From assembly GCA_038380435.1 (NCBI GenBank), contig JAWZYU010000009.1, forward strand, positions 65,687,901 through 65,751,900: DNA of 64,000 nucleotides. The letters run 5' to 3'. This DNA is from Ryuthela nishihirai. Taxonomy: Eukaryota > Arthropoda > Arachnida > Araneae > Heptathelidae. The translations under genes were made by a program, and so were the position numbers. The notes below the pieces were generated by a model. The model was given only the letters and a program-made list of their open reading frames with translations. It did not search any database and was not told the origin of the DNA. Positions 22,584 to 33,861 of this stretch are shown here, one piece after another (position 1 is the stretch's first letter; each line of letters opens with the position of its first letter).

Positions 22584-23598
22584 CTATCCACTATGGAATT
22601 ACCACTTTTTATGTCTATTCAAAAATTTTTTTTTTAAGAGGAAAAATTGTCTTTAGCCGGGTGGGATACAAACCCATGACCTCTGGATAACATGTCAGAT
22701 GCTCTGGAACACTGAGCTACCTGCCGCCAATCAAGATCGCCTCTAATTGATGATATGAACATTTCTACCTACAGTACATATTCCATTATGTCACATGTAG
22801 GTGCTGTTCGGGCAATCTAGCCACAAGCGGCAGACAAATGACATATAGATAGAAAGTATATTTTACAAGTATACAATTGATTAAATATTGAATAAACTCA
22901 ACTTATTTGGTATACACTAAGTAATTACCACTTTTTAAGGAATTACCACTTTTTAATTCATTAAAAAGGAATTTATTAAGGAATTACCACTTTTTAAGTC
23001 ATTTCAAATTTTTAGAGGAAAAATGGTCTTGAGCAGGGTGGCATACGAACCCACAACCTCCTGATAACATGTCAGGTGCTCTGGATCACTGAGCTGCCAC
23101 CTGCCGACCAAGATCCCCTCTAATTGATGATATGAACATTTCTACCTACAGTACATATTCCATTATGTCACGTGTAGGCGTTGTTCGGGCAATCTAGCCA
23201 CAAGTGGCAGACAAAGGTAAAAAATAGAAAGTGGTAATTCCTTAGTGTATACCAAATAAGTCGAGTTTATTCAATATTTAATCAATTGTACATTTGTAAA
23301 ATATATTTTCTATTTATATGGCATTTATCTGCCGCTTGTGGCTAGATTGCCTGAACAGTGCCTACAGGTGACAGAATGGAATATGTACTGTAGGTAGAAA
23401 TGTTCATATCATCAATTAGAGGAGATCTTGATTGGCAGCTGGTAGTTCAGTGGTCCAGAGCACCTGACATGTTATCAGGAGGTTGTGGGTTTGTATCCCA
23501 CCTGGCTCAAGACAATTTTTTCACTAAAAATTTTAAATGACTTAAAAAGTGGTAGTTCCTTAGTGTATACCAAATAAGTTGAGTTTATTCAATATTTA
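22584..23598. mobile_element. Fold-back cluster of three family-B tRNA-Thr-like elements
   Basis: ATTGATG at 22577-22583 and 23599-23605 flanks the insert. The order is a full minus copy (core about 22650-22735), a second minus copy truncated on its upstream side (core about 23033-23105), a plus tail (AAAGTGGTAATTCC), then a full plus copy (core about 23433-23505). Tail GGAATTACCACTTTTTA and upstream end GGTATACACTAAG join head-to-tail, so the minus copies form a tandem of about 380-bp period. Confidence 0.75.
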
Positions 23599-23605
23599 AT
23601 TGATG

Positions 23606-23721
23606 ACATCTTCATCATATGGGAGTATTCTGAATAATCCTTACTTGATTTAATATCAGAACTTAACAATGTATATTCTACAATCAAATTTAATCTGGAG
23701 AGTGAAAAAAAATAAAAAAAA
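23606..23721 (+). pseudogene. Penelope-like reverse transcriptase, downstream part
   Basis: The frame reads DIFIIWEYSE and, after a stop, SLLDLISELNNV and IKFNLESE. This follows the YIDD motif as in Penelope-like RT (DDIF..W.....L..LN..H..IKF..E). With the cluster removed, the codons from WKRYID run directly into it. Confidence 0.75.
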
Positions 23722-24985
23722 TCTGGAAGTATGGTTGATAATTCTTCAAATAATTTTCTTTCAAGTAGGTAAGTAGGACTTTTTTGTTTTGAGACAAGAG
23801 GGCATGCAGGGTTGTTTTCATTGTGTAGTTTTAACTTACCTTATAACTTAATACCTTATAATTTATCACATCCACGTCAATACCTTTCTTCAAGTCTTAA
23901 AAATTTATTTGTCAAATTACGCAATATAAAATATTACCTATAAATGAATATCAGATTCATATATTCATTAGAAAGAGATTAAGGTTATCTAATCAATTTC
24001 ATCGAAATATTTAATACAAATTTCATCATAGATCAATTTCATACAAAAATGCCTTTCTTATATACATTCCGAGTAAATAATCATCACACCACCAATAAAA
24101 CAACTGAAAAAATCTTTAAATATATGAACTCTATATCATATTTACCTGCTTTGAACAATACCATAATTTCAAGAAGCTTACCAGAAAGAATTAAAGAACA
24201 TAAACACAATATTAAGAAAAAAATGCCAGCAACAGCTTTATCTAATATCATTATCAACCATAATGCAACTCAAATCTTTGAAGAAGCCAGAATCATTTTG
24301 TCCTGATACTCAATTTCAACTTTCATACAGTGAAAATATAATACTCTATATCAACAAAGACTTCTGCTGCAATGATGAACTACTGATTTTACCTACAGCC
24401 TGGAAGCTCCTATTAAAAGACTACCCTAATCTGAATATTTTTATTAACAACAAGAAATAGAGCCAACTTCCAAATAACATGCTACAACACTACAACAATA
24501 AAAGTGTGCCATCATATATATCATCTACTATAATGATACTTCATGCACCTCAGTAATGATGACATCATTGTTTTTCAAATACACCTTCTCATAACATAAT
24601 GTGATAGAGAACCAATCACCATTTTCACTGAAGAAAAATATATTGTATGTTTCGAAATCCAGATATTATGTTTTTACCATAGATAAGTTTCTACTATGTT
24701 TTATGATGTGTATTGTACAATTTCTTGTTATTTAATATTGTGTGTGATTGCTACGAAGTTATTCTCCATTGTCCCAGAGTAATATCATCAAGTTCATTAA
24801 TCCAGAAGTTACCATTTATTTCCTACCATTTGGAACAGTAAGTGTATCTGCAACTACATTAAATTGGATTGCAGAATTGTGTTCATCTTGTCTCTTCCAT
24901 TGTCTTTTATTAATAAGAAATTTTTCAGATTGTAGATAAATTTATACCAGTGTTTAAAGGTGATTTTAATCTTGTATTCTGCACT
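23722..24985 (+). mobile_element. Penelope-like element, right (plus) copy of the inverted pair
   Basis: Plus-strand frames hold MPFLYTFRVNNHHTTNKTTE, RSLPERIKEHKHNIKKK, and LSYSENIILYINKDFCCND after a shift. Compared with the left copy, it lacks about 130 bp between YLPALNNTI and SRSLPERI. The arm extends to TAATCTTGTATTCTGCA, matching the left arm outer edge at about 20788. Confidence 0.75.
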
Positions 24986-25747
24986 TGACTCTCTTTGTTT
25001 TATACATAAAAAAAAAATGTTTTTCAAACACTGTTTTCTGTATTGGGGGATATAAAATTGTTGCAATTCTGAAGCATTATCCATTATATTTATTTCATAA
25101 ATAATTAACCAGTAATATTACTGCTACTATGTACTAGAGCAAATATTATGTGCTACATTACTTTTATTGCACAAGTGTTGGCTGATATGTGGAAAGTAAA
25201 CAGTTGCAACATATAACAAGAATTATTATATTTAAACGTAACAGCCAAAAGAGCAAATATTTTTGCACTGAAAATTATAAAAATGTGTGCTATTTAGGGA
25301 TCTTACTGGAACATGCACTGACTGTTATCACTCAGAGGAGTACATTTTCATAAAACAATGGTGATTATTGATGCACAATTTCCCTCATTCACTTGAAAAC
25401 AACCAATTATTACCATCTCAGTGATACCATGAGGATTACAGTAGCATTAAGCCATGATAATAACAAATTGTATAAAATCGCAGTGCAATAACACAAAAAT
25501 AAAATAATAACAAAATTTTAATACTTCTATATCAATGTGAAGGTTAAAAAGTACAGTTACTGCTAATAGTCATTCAAATCAACTATGCCATAAGATATTA
25601 AGCATACGGTTATACAGAGTTATAGAAATATACCATTTGCCAATGTCAACAGGTAGGTAACCAACTGCATCATAACAGTTCAATTGTGCAGCTGCATTTA
25701 ATACATGGAAGAGTATGTATGACAAAAGTATGTAAGTTTGGATTGGA
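24986..25747. other. GABPA intron DNA, no feature seen
   Basis: AT-rich intron with no recognised element. Confidence 0.5.
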
Positions 25748-26030
25748 TTCTGAGCGCACTTTTTTGCACACCATGGGCTAAATGGCCAGGCCACAAGGAC
25801 CCCAAAGGCTCAGAGAAGGTTGGGGGAGGGGACCCACTGGAACAGCTGTTGGGAGACAGATGGTAATCTCCTGTCAAGGCCATCCAGCGTGTTCTTTAAC
25901 ATGCACAGGGTATGGCTCTCCCGCACACTGGGCCACGGCTTAACGTCCCATCCGACGGACGGCGGCCTTTCCAAGCCCATCAGTGTCCCCTATTGACCGT
26001 GGGCAGGGCGGGGAATTTTGCGGAGATCCT
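25748..26030 (-). mobile_element. SINE-A copy 6, without tRNA head
   Basis: Body from TGAGCGCACTTTTTTGCACA to GCGGGGAATTTTGCGGAGA. It ends before the tRNA-like head. Confidence 0.88.
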
Positions 26031-26329
26031 TCTGCAAGTTGATCCAAACGTGGGGGAGAGGCAGGGGTCAACGATATCTCCACCCTGATCAGCGAATGAC
26101 AGCAAAAGATGTGTAAGAGTTATTAGACATTATGAAAAACAGAACAGCTGTTCTACCTCCTCTGAGGTTTACTGTTATTAGCAAAACTTCAGCTCTCAGT
26201 ACATAGTTGAACAATGACAGCAATCTGTATGTGTAATAATTAGCCAAATATTATATAAGGCTGTAAATGAAATATCTTCTGTAAGACAGTTTCTATGTTG
26301 TTAATTTTTGTGTGTTCTAAATACACTGA

Positions 26330-26815
26330 TGCTCAAAATTAAAGGATAATGTATAAATTCATACATAACTTGAATTTTTAAAGGAATGCAATGATATTTG
26401 GTAAAGAGGTTTATTATTACATTTTAAATGTAAATCAAGCAGAAGAAATTCATATTTGTAAAATGTGCATGCATTAAGATCATAATCATGCAATTGACAT
26501 GAAGAAGTGATCCATGAGATAATGTAGTCCATAAGAATAAATTCCCCAGACATCAATGCAATTGAGCATCTGTGGTTTGTGTTGGAACAGCTTATCCAAT
26601 CTGCGGCAGCTCAACCATGTAACTTATAAGAGTTAAAGGATCTGCTGGTAACGTGTTGGTACCAGATACCACAACATACCTTCAGAAATCTTGTGCATCC
26701 TTGCCTCACCAGGTAAAAGCTGTTTTGGTGGCAGGTGGAGATCAACATCATATAAAGCAAGACTGATTTTCGACTAATATGACTGATAATTCAATTTAAC
26801 ACAATTTCTCCACTG
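26330..26815 (+). mobile_element. Tc1-like transposon relic, C-terminal part
   Basis: Near 26550-26740 the frames read INAIEHLWFVLEQLIQSAAA, LLVTCWYQIPQHTF and RNLVHPCLTR, matching the Tc1 region NPIEHLWD.L...I, W..IP..T. An end-like CACTGATGCTCAAAATTAAA occurs at 26322-26341. The element is short and old. Confidence 0.65.
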
Positions 26816-26817
26816 CT

Positions 26818-27082
26818 CTTGGGAGACAGATGGTAATCTCCTGTCAAGGCCATCCAGCGTGTTCTTTAACATGCACAGGATATGGCTCTCCCGCACACGG
26901 GGCCACGGCTTAACGTCCCATTCGACGAACGGCGGCCTTCTCAAGTCCATCGGTGTCCCCTACTGACTGTGGGCAGGGAAATTTTGCGGAGATAAATCTC
27001 AACGCTGACCCAGCTGGGACTCGAACCTGGGAACTACAGATTACGAGCTTGGCACGCTACCGACTGAGCCACCCTCGCCCCA
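26818..27082 (-). mobile_element. SINE-A copy 7, tail-truncated, with tRNA head
   Basis: Starts mid-body at TTGGGAGACAGATGG and runs through the head (GGGACTCGAACCTGGG ... CGACTGAGCCACC). It shares the rare variant GGTAATCTCCTGTC with copy 6, suggesting a common source or local duplication. Confidence 0.88.
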
Positions 27083-27089
27083 GTATGTA

Positions 27090-27815
27090 AGTAACATGAA
27101 AAATCACAAAGTTCAGATTCCCCACCTGTGTCAAATATTAATATTTTTATGCTTATGAAAAAGGATATTTAAAATTTGATAGCTTTGATCAGGGGCATTT
27201 GGTCCATTAGATAGCCCGTGGCCCTTCCCCACCAAAAATAATGGCAAGATGAAATAAATGAATCTCAAATTTAGCATTCATTATTTGCCACATCTAAATC
27301 AAAAAATTATTTTTATATTCATACTGTGATCATTATTTACATTATGTCATGTAGACAATCACAATATTTAGTCTGAGAATAAGTGCTGCATAGTCTAGTT
27401 TTATACAATATGAATTTTTCCATTATGGCTACTGCCGGGATTCTTAGCATTATCTATTATAGCAATGACACAAATGTGCATGTGCTGAAACACAAAAGCA
27501 ATGAACTGCAGAAAGTGGGTCACCATTTTGTAGTGGCCCATGACACTTGATTGGCTGAATCAACCCATCCAAACCAATAGTTGAAGATCTTGTTACTTAG
27601 TGAAAATCTTCATTTGACTCTGCCAGGCTCAACATTCTAAACTTTCCTGGCAAGAAGTTTTTGAATTGAGCTGAGTTGCCAACTTTTTATTTTGCTAAGG
27701 AATGATATTTATTTATGAACAGTTTAAAAAGACATTAAATATCAAAATACAAAATGTGTTGAACTTTTGGTCTATAATGAAATACTGATAAAACATTTTA
27801 ACACAAAATTACAAC
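27090..27815. other. GABPA intron DNA, no feature seen
   Basis: No recognised repeat or exon. Moderately AT-rich unique-looking sequence. Confidence 0.45.
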
Positions 27816-27821
27816 AGCAAA

Positions 27822-27897
27822 ACTTAGCTCAGTTGGCTAAGTGCACTTTCTTTTATGATTTGCAACTCAAAGGTCTCTGGTTCGATACCAGCTGCTC
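27822..27897 (+). repeat. tRNA-like relic (isolated)
   Basis: CTTAGCTCAGTTGGCTAAGTG is a good A-box and CTGGTTCGATACCAG a good B-box with T-stem. The spacing fits a tRNA with a slightly long middle. I do not see a clean acceptor stem, so this is more likely a SINE head or pseudogene than a working tRNA gene. Confidence 0.5.
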
Positions 27898-28315
27898 CCA
27901 TAATAATCTTTGTCTTTTCAGTATTTTTTTTTCACAATTCACTTTATTACCATATCACTTCTTTTTACAATTAATTGTATAATAAAATATCTAATAATAT
28001 ATATAATAAATTAAATATAATCCTTAAACAACTTATGTGATAATTTGCTATGAGTAATTCAGTTTAAATAACAAATTTAAATTTATAATCAGAACAGAGT
28101 TAAAGAAAATTGCAAGCCTATATATTAGACATTTTTCACAAATTTTTTAAATACTACTAGAATAGAGGAAAGATACACACACGCATATATATAGGTAATT
28201 ATTACAGAGAAGGGGCAAAATTCTGAAATGAAGAATGAAAAAGAATGATTTTCAGAGGTTTTTTTCCCAAAAAATATTTTTGCTAAATAATGTGTTTTGA
28301 GAATAGCTAAAAAAA

Positions 28316-28436
28316 AAAGAATATATGCACTATGGAACATCTTTTCAGTCCAATTCAGTTTAATTCAATACTAATGCCTAGTATTGAATTAAACTGAATT
28401 GGACTGAAAAGATGTTTCATAATGCATATATTCTTT
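28316..28436. repeat. 58-bp-arm near-perfect hairpin
   Basis: Arms at 28316-28373 and 28379-28436 are inverse copies with two mismatches, around the loop ATGCC. Key arm sequence: CAGTCCAATTCAGTTTAATT. A second hairpin (TCACAAGCCAC / GTGGCTTGTGA, 28491-28516) follows closely. Confidence 0.92.
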
Positions 28437-28652
28437 ATTTTCTCCAAAAAATTGCCTGTGCTAGGCAAAATGCCCCATCAAAAATTTTAGTCACAAGCCA
28501 CAGTGGTGGCTTGTGAATGAAATAAATTTCCACTGTGTTGAAGAGCTTAAAAAGTGCTTTTAATACCAAATATTATGTAGCTTTTTAACTGTTACTGGTC
28601 AAGTAAAAGTTTAAAGTTAATAAAATATCAAAAATTGTGATTTAAAACTTAC

Positions 28653-28737
28653 CTCCTTTATTTGTTATGTCAACATTTATTTGAACAAGGCCTTCACCCT
28701 GAACACACTGATTAACAAGGTTTTTGCTAGCATCCAG
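28653..28737 (-). CDS. GABPA: GABPA exon encoding middle of OST domain
   Basis: This 85-nt exon is too short to stand out as an ORF. ATTACAG precedes it and GTAAGT follows. It encodes LDASKNLVNQCVQGEGLVQI and then NVDITNKG plus one base. The vertebrate counterpart is LDPERSLFDQGVKTDGTVQL...VISYQG, so LD, the Q(C/G)V-(Q/T)-(G/D)G pattern and VQ are kept. The exon boundaries fall at the same protein positions as in vertebrates, which supports orthology. Confidence 0.88.
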
Positions 28738-29114
28738 CTGTAATTTTGATTCAATTCAGAGATTAGTAAAACTTTATTAAAACTATTTGCATTTTAAATT
28801 TACAGTTATGATAACTGATTAATGGTTGTACCATCACAAGTGCTTGATTAGCCAAGTATTTGCCAAACAAGAAACATATATTATTAAAATAGTAGATTTA
28901 ATACTTTGCATATATATATAAAACAAATCTACAGTTCAATACTAATTTAACACACACACATCCCTACCCCAGTATTACCATCTACACACAGTCCTCCTGA
29001 AAGTTTGTGAACAAAACTTCCATATTAATTGTATGAGAATTCCTTCACTAATAAATACTAAATAAATTAGACATAGTTGGTATTAACCTATAAATTATGA
29101 CTTTGAAGTTGATT

Positions 29115-29190
29115 AAATTTTTAGAGGAAAAATTGTCTTGAGCCAGGTGGTGTCTTGAGCCAGGTGGTGGAAAAATTGTCTTGAGCCTAA
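29115..29190 (-). repeat. Family-B 3' fragment, stuttered
   Basis: TTTAGAGGAAAAATTGTCTT is followed by two direct copies of GTCTTGAGCCAGGTGGT, then AAAAATTGTCTTGAGCC. The tRNA core is absent. Confidence 0.7.
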
Positions 29191-29689
29191 AGTGCTACTC
29201 CAACTTCTGCTAAGGAATGAAGTTCAAAAAGAGTATATTTATGTGAACTTCTGATTTGGTATAAAGAATTCAGTTTGTTCTATCACATCTCAATAAATCT
29301 ACAAAAATATCACTAAAGATGCATTTATGTTGGCAGGTCTTATTCAGACAAATCCCTAATGTAATATTAAATTAGAATAAGCTCTTTTTGCTTATCAATA
29401 AATGCAACCTGACTGCATTTCCTCTCTCTTTTATATCTAATACCAAATGGAATTTTATTGCTAGGCAAATGATCTAATAAAAAGCAATACTTTATTTATT
29501 TCCCTGTGCAAATGCATCCTATGCTAAAAATTCACCCTGGCTGAAGAAACGAATAAAAGAGCATGCCTAAGTGTAAGTGACAAGAAAGAAATGTGTGCAT
29601 AGAAGGAAAGAGTAGTCAGCAAATAATATTCACAAATTATTTTTCTCTGCAAATTCCCATTCTGCTCTTAATGTGAGCAAAGGCACCAA

Positions 29690-29938
29690 TAGGCTTGTAA
29701 AGTCCCATTCATCAGATGGGACATTATGCCATGGCCTTATGTGACAAAGAACTAAACCCTACACACATTAAAAAATATGCCAGATGGCTTTGATGTGAGG
29801 CTTCCATTTGTCTCCCAATTGCTGTCCAGTGGATCCAATTTCCCAATTTTCTTTGAGGCCATGGGCTCATTATGACCTGGTCATTTAACTTATGTTATGC
29901 AAAAAAAATGCTGCTCAGAGGTAAAACAACCTAACTCT
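29690..29938 (+). mobile_element. SINE-A copy, highly decayed, plus orientation
   Basis: AGATGGGACATTATGCCATG, ACACATTAAAAAATATGCC, ATGCAAAAAAAATGCTGC and TCAGAGGTAAAACAACC follow the SINE-A order in the plus orientation. The head is missing. Confidence 0.7.
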
Positions 29939-29939
29939 T

Positions 29940-31130
29940 TTGAGCTTATACCTGCAGTTGACAATGAAAATGAAGATGATGAACCCATGTTCCTCAAAAG
30001 GTAAAACTAAATTTTGCAATATAAAATGATAACTTTTTTTTCACTCTTTAAATTGCTCTCTTAGCTTGTCTACAAATATTCAATATTCATTATTATACTG
30101 CATAAATACTAAATCCTGTACTGTATATATTTAAAATACAAATTATTTCAATTCACCTCTATTTATAATGCCAAAAACTGTGATAATAAACGTTTGAGTT
30201 ACAGGCATTTGACTGTATTCTGTATTTTGGGATTATCACATTTGATTTACATGGTTTTTACAACTTTTTTGGTAAATTTTGATTCTGCACTGAAAAAAAT
30301 CCCCTCTCCCTCCCACACACACACAAAAAAGTAAAACATTAACAACATGACTCTTTACTAGTAGCTGACAATATGAGTGAGCAAGCTACTAGCAACAACA
30401 GAGCAAAAGAACATCACTGCATAGCAGCATTTGTAGCACTGAAGGCATCAACTACAACAAAGTCTTCAGTACTTTTGCCTGAGTGCAAAGATGAACTGTA
30501 AGTCTTTGAATTGTTTCAACCGCCATACAGTTGTTGCCATTACAATAAGTAATGAAAAATATTATAAGGCGAGTTCCAGACTGTTAGTCTGATACTAGGA
30601 AATTTATTCTAAAGTAGCAGCAAAAGTGTAGAAATTAAACAATTTGAAATAAAAACTAATGGCAGAAATAAATATAGCATTACGTAACATCACTTTTAAA
30701 TTCCTCCTCCTCCCATGTAAGCAACATAACACAGTCACTAATCTCACTAACACCTCTCCTTAAGGGTTATATAATTCATTAATCAATTATTAAAACAATC
30801 TACTTAAATCATATTTTAAATATCCTTGATATTCATCCCATTCTTGGTCTTCAAAAAATAAGAAGAAAAAAAATCATTCACAAATTACATGGTACAATTT
30901 GAATATCCCTGTTATTATTATTATTACCCCTTACCAGGCCAGGCCTGAAAAACTGAATTGTACCCTGTGGCCATGCTTTTCTTCAATTGTATTCAGTCAA
31001 AAAAAAAGTGAACTTTTAAAACTTTTTGCCAAGTAAGTAATGAAAGGAATTATGACATGTTGTATACAAAATTAATCAGCATTTCATTCAGAATTTTATA
31101 AAAATAAAATATTTAAGAAAAAGGACATTT
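29940..31130. other. GABPA intron DNA with short microsatellites
   Basis: Only simple repeats are seen: CACACACA near 30318 and TTATTATTATTA near 30911. Confidence 0.5.
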
Positions 31131-31985
31131 TATATTCACATGATGACAAAAGCATAGAGGAAAAATTGTCTTTAGCTGGGTGGGATCCGAACACAAATAT
31201 TATCAGGAGGTCATGGGTTCAGATTGTGATGCCCCCTCATTCACTTTTACTTTACCTTAACCAGTTTTGCTTAATTTACATTATATTTATCATTTTGGGG
31301 ATTTTATTTCATTTTTGGCATCACAGCACTCGTTTCCAAGAGCATAGAAGTTGTGCATGCGCAACTCCGAACTTTTGATTGTCACCCGCTAAAGAGCGTG
31401 TACAAGGACATGCTCCCTCTTGCATCATAGCTTGCGCCGATCGTCAATTTATGCAAATGTCTTTCCCGGCGTGCAACATGACACGTGCCGGCTTTGTAGC
31501 CTATTGTTATAACCTGGTGACATGTTAGTCACAGCACAGTTAGTTGAGAAAGAGTGTTGGTTTTGTTGAAGAGTTTTTAGTAAGTGATGTAGTATCTTCT
31601 TCATTGAAGTTTTGGTGAGTGTTTTTGGGAATAAATTTGTTTGTTACAGAAACTTTTTGAATCTTCACTAATTTTTTCTCTTGAGCAACGTTAATTGTTT
31701 TGATTAAAATTAACATTAAATTTTGACAATCATTTAATTTTTGAATTCTTACTCATTAAGTAACATTTGCTGGTATTTTGAACCCTAATTAAACTTTATT
31801 TTTGGCAATTTGTCAATTATTGCCTGGCACCCGACTCAGCTATCTGGAGCTTGAATAATTATTGGATCAGACAAAGGGTCCAAAACTTAATAAACTTTAA
31901 AAGTATTTTCAATTCTTTGGAGCGTTACAAGATACCACCCAGCTAAAGACAATTTTTCCTCTATACCTTTGTCATCATATGAATA
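31131..31985. repeat. Family-B palindrome split by a solo LTR
   Basis: Left arm 31131-31187 (CACATGATGACAAA, AGAGGAAAAATTGTC, GGGTGGGAT) is mirrored at 31934-31985. The centre held the 3' half of a plus-strand family-B core (ATTATCAGGAGGTCATGGG). The LTR entered that core. Confidence 0.75.
31225..31929 (+). mobile_element. Solo LTR, probably Gypsy-type
   Basis: The 705-bp insert begins TGTGATGCCCCC and ends GGAGCGTTACA (TG...CA). AGAT flanks both sides (31221-31224 and 31930-31933), a 4-bp target duplication usual for Gypsy-type elements. It is richer in GC than its surroundings and shows a promoter-like GTTATAAC followed by CACAGTTAGTTG, and AATAAA near its end. No internal coding region is present, so it is a recombination remnant. 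Confidence 0.75.
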
Positions 31986-33861
31986 AATACAGAATAGTGT
32001 AAATACCCAGTAAAAAATTTAGAATTTGAAAACAAAATAACCAATCAATAGAAATACGTCATGTTATAGACCAAAAGAAAGAACATTTAATTGGAGTTAA
32101 GAAAATTATGAAATTAAAAAAAAGACAGATAAATAAAATTGATAAGCATTTTTACGAAAATTGCAAGGTTTTACTGTACTTTTTGCATTTTAAATTTGAT
32201 AAAAAATAAAAAAATTCTGCTCTATTTTCTGAAGTATTTTAATATATATATAATTTATAATATTTCTATCATTAGTTAAATCTTTCATTTATTTAATATT
32301 TTAAAATTATTTGGTCATTTATGCAAACAACATACAACACCAATTTTTTTTCTATCAACTCTAGGGCAAAGGTTGAAGTGTTACAAAAATTTATTTCACT
32401 TTTAAAATGAGATAATTTAAATAAGAACTGGAAAATATATAATTAAAACTGGATAAAGTGCTGCAAAAAAATTAAAAATATTTCAAAGCAAATATAGTTT
32501 ATTTTAATCACTGAATTGAGATTGAACCCTTGAGATCAATTTGCATTAGATACTGACTACTATGAAAAAAGTTTAGCTTTATGACAATGAGGAAAACTTG
32601 ACATAAAAATTACAAATTCTGAATGCTAATTATTAAATTACTTTAATTTAGTTAGTTTTAATGATATGATTAGTACTAGTTTTAACTAAGTCCTATCATT
32701 TAAAAATAAAAATTTTCATCATAATATCCTAGTCAAATGTCTCCTAAAGTAGCTACCATTTTAAGTCATGGATCCTAATGATTTAATTTTCAGTCAAGCT
32801 TCAAATAAGTATTCTTTCTAATCACAATATATATTTGAGAAGCAATATAAATAATTCGAGTAGTAGTGGAATCAATATCCCCATTCAGAATCTGAGAAAA
32901 GTCAGAATTGACCGAATCACTCTCAGAGGTCAATAAAATATTGTAGTTTAGTAAAAATCTCATGATTTTCTGGTTCAACTTGATAATATCCATTATGATT
33001 AATTTGAGGAAGTATTTGACCATCACTTATTCACAATGTCAAAAACTATATTTCATCAGCAAAACAAAATGCAAAAACATGTCAGTACTTTCTGAACACA
33101 GTATAAATATCTATCTGTACAGCCTAACAAGTGTGCACTAAAAGTTTAAACTGAAACAGATGTTTGCTGATCATATTATCAAAAAAAATTTATTTTTTCT
33201 CTTTGTAATCCTTTCATAAAAGATATCAGATAACAGATAAAAATAATTTAGAGACACTAAAATAGGTTTTAATTGCAAAATATATTAAAATGAAGCAAAA
33301 ACATATACTAGATGTATTTTTATGCAAATCACTGAAATCCTCCAATAAAAAAAGTTCCCCCGGCAACTGACTTTGTTTTATTGGGAACACATATGGTCGG
33401 ATTTTTAGTAAACAACTCAACCTTGCTGGCGCTCCCTGCCAGCTAGTGGGAGTAGCAAAAGGGTAAACTTAACTAGTAGCAATATCACTGCTAATGGCAG
33501 TTTGAGCAGGAGAAAAGGCTTTTTATTTTCTATACATCAAGTTGAGGAATAAATTTGAAAAAAAAACTGGCATTATTTAGGAGCTCTGAAATGTCTGTTT
33601 TACATATAAATATAAAGTTACTTCAAATGTTATTTTTTTTTATGGTACTAATGATGGAGTCTACCATTCATGGCTGTATAGGCAGGCTTCATGAACCGCA
33701 TTTCCATGGCAGTGTAAGGTTTAAAACATAATACGCACTTACAGTATCAGGAGTAAAACTGCATTTGGGTCACTTTCAACTCTATGGCCATTTTGTTACT
33801 ACATGGTTATGCTACCTTGAGGTACATTTGGAAAAAATTTAATATTGCTTTAACATGAAAA
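31986..33861. other. GABPA intron DNA, no feature seen
   Basis: Very AT-rich. An open frame at 32790-33026 on the minus strand lacks splice support or known motifs. Confidence 0.45.

Noticed and set aside
22466..22690. ORF of 74 codons as an independent protein
   Set aside because: Its first part is Penelope-like RT and its end reads into the inserted family-B element.
27822..27897. Functional tRNA gene
   Set aside because: A and B boxes are present, but no clean acceptor stem or terminator is visible.
32790..33026. 78-codon minus frame as an extra GABPA exon
   Set aside because: GABPA exons on both sides already join in phase, and there is no similarity or convincing splice pair.
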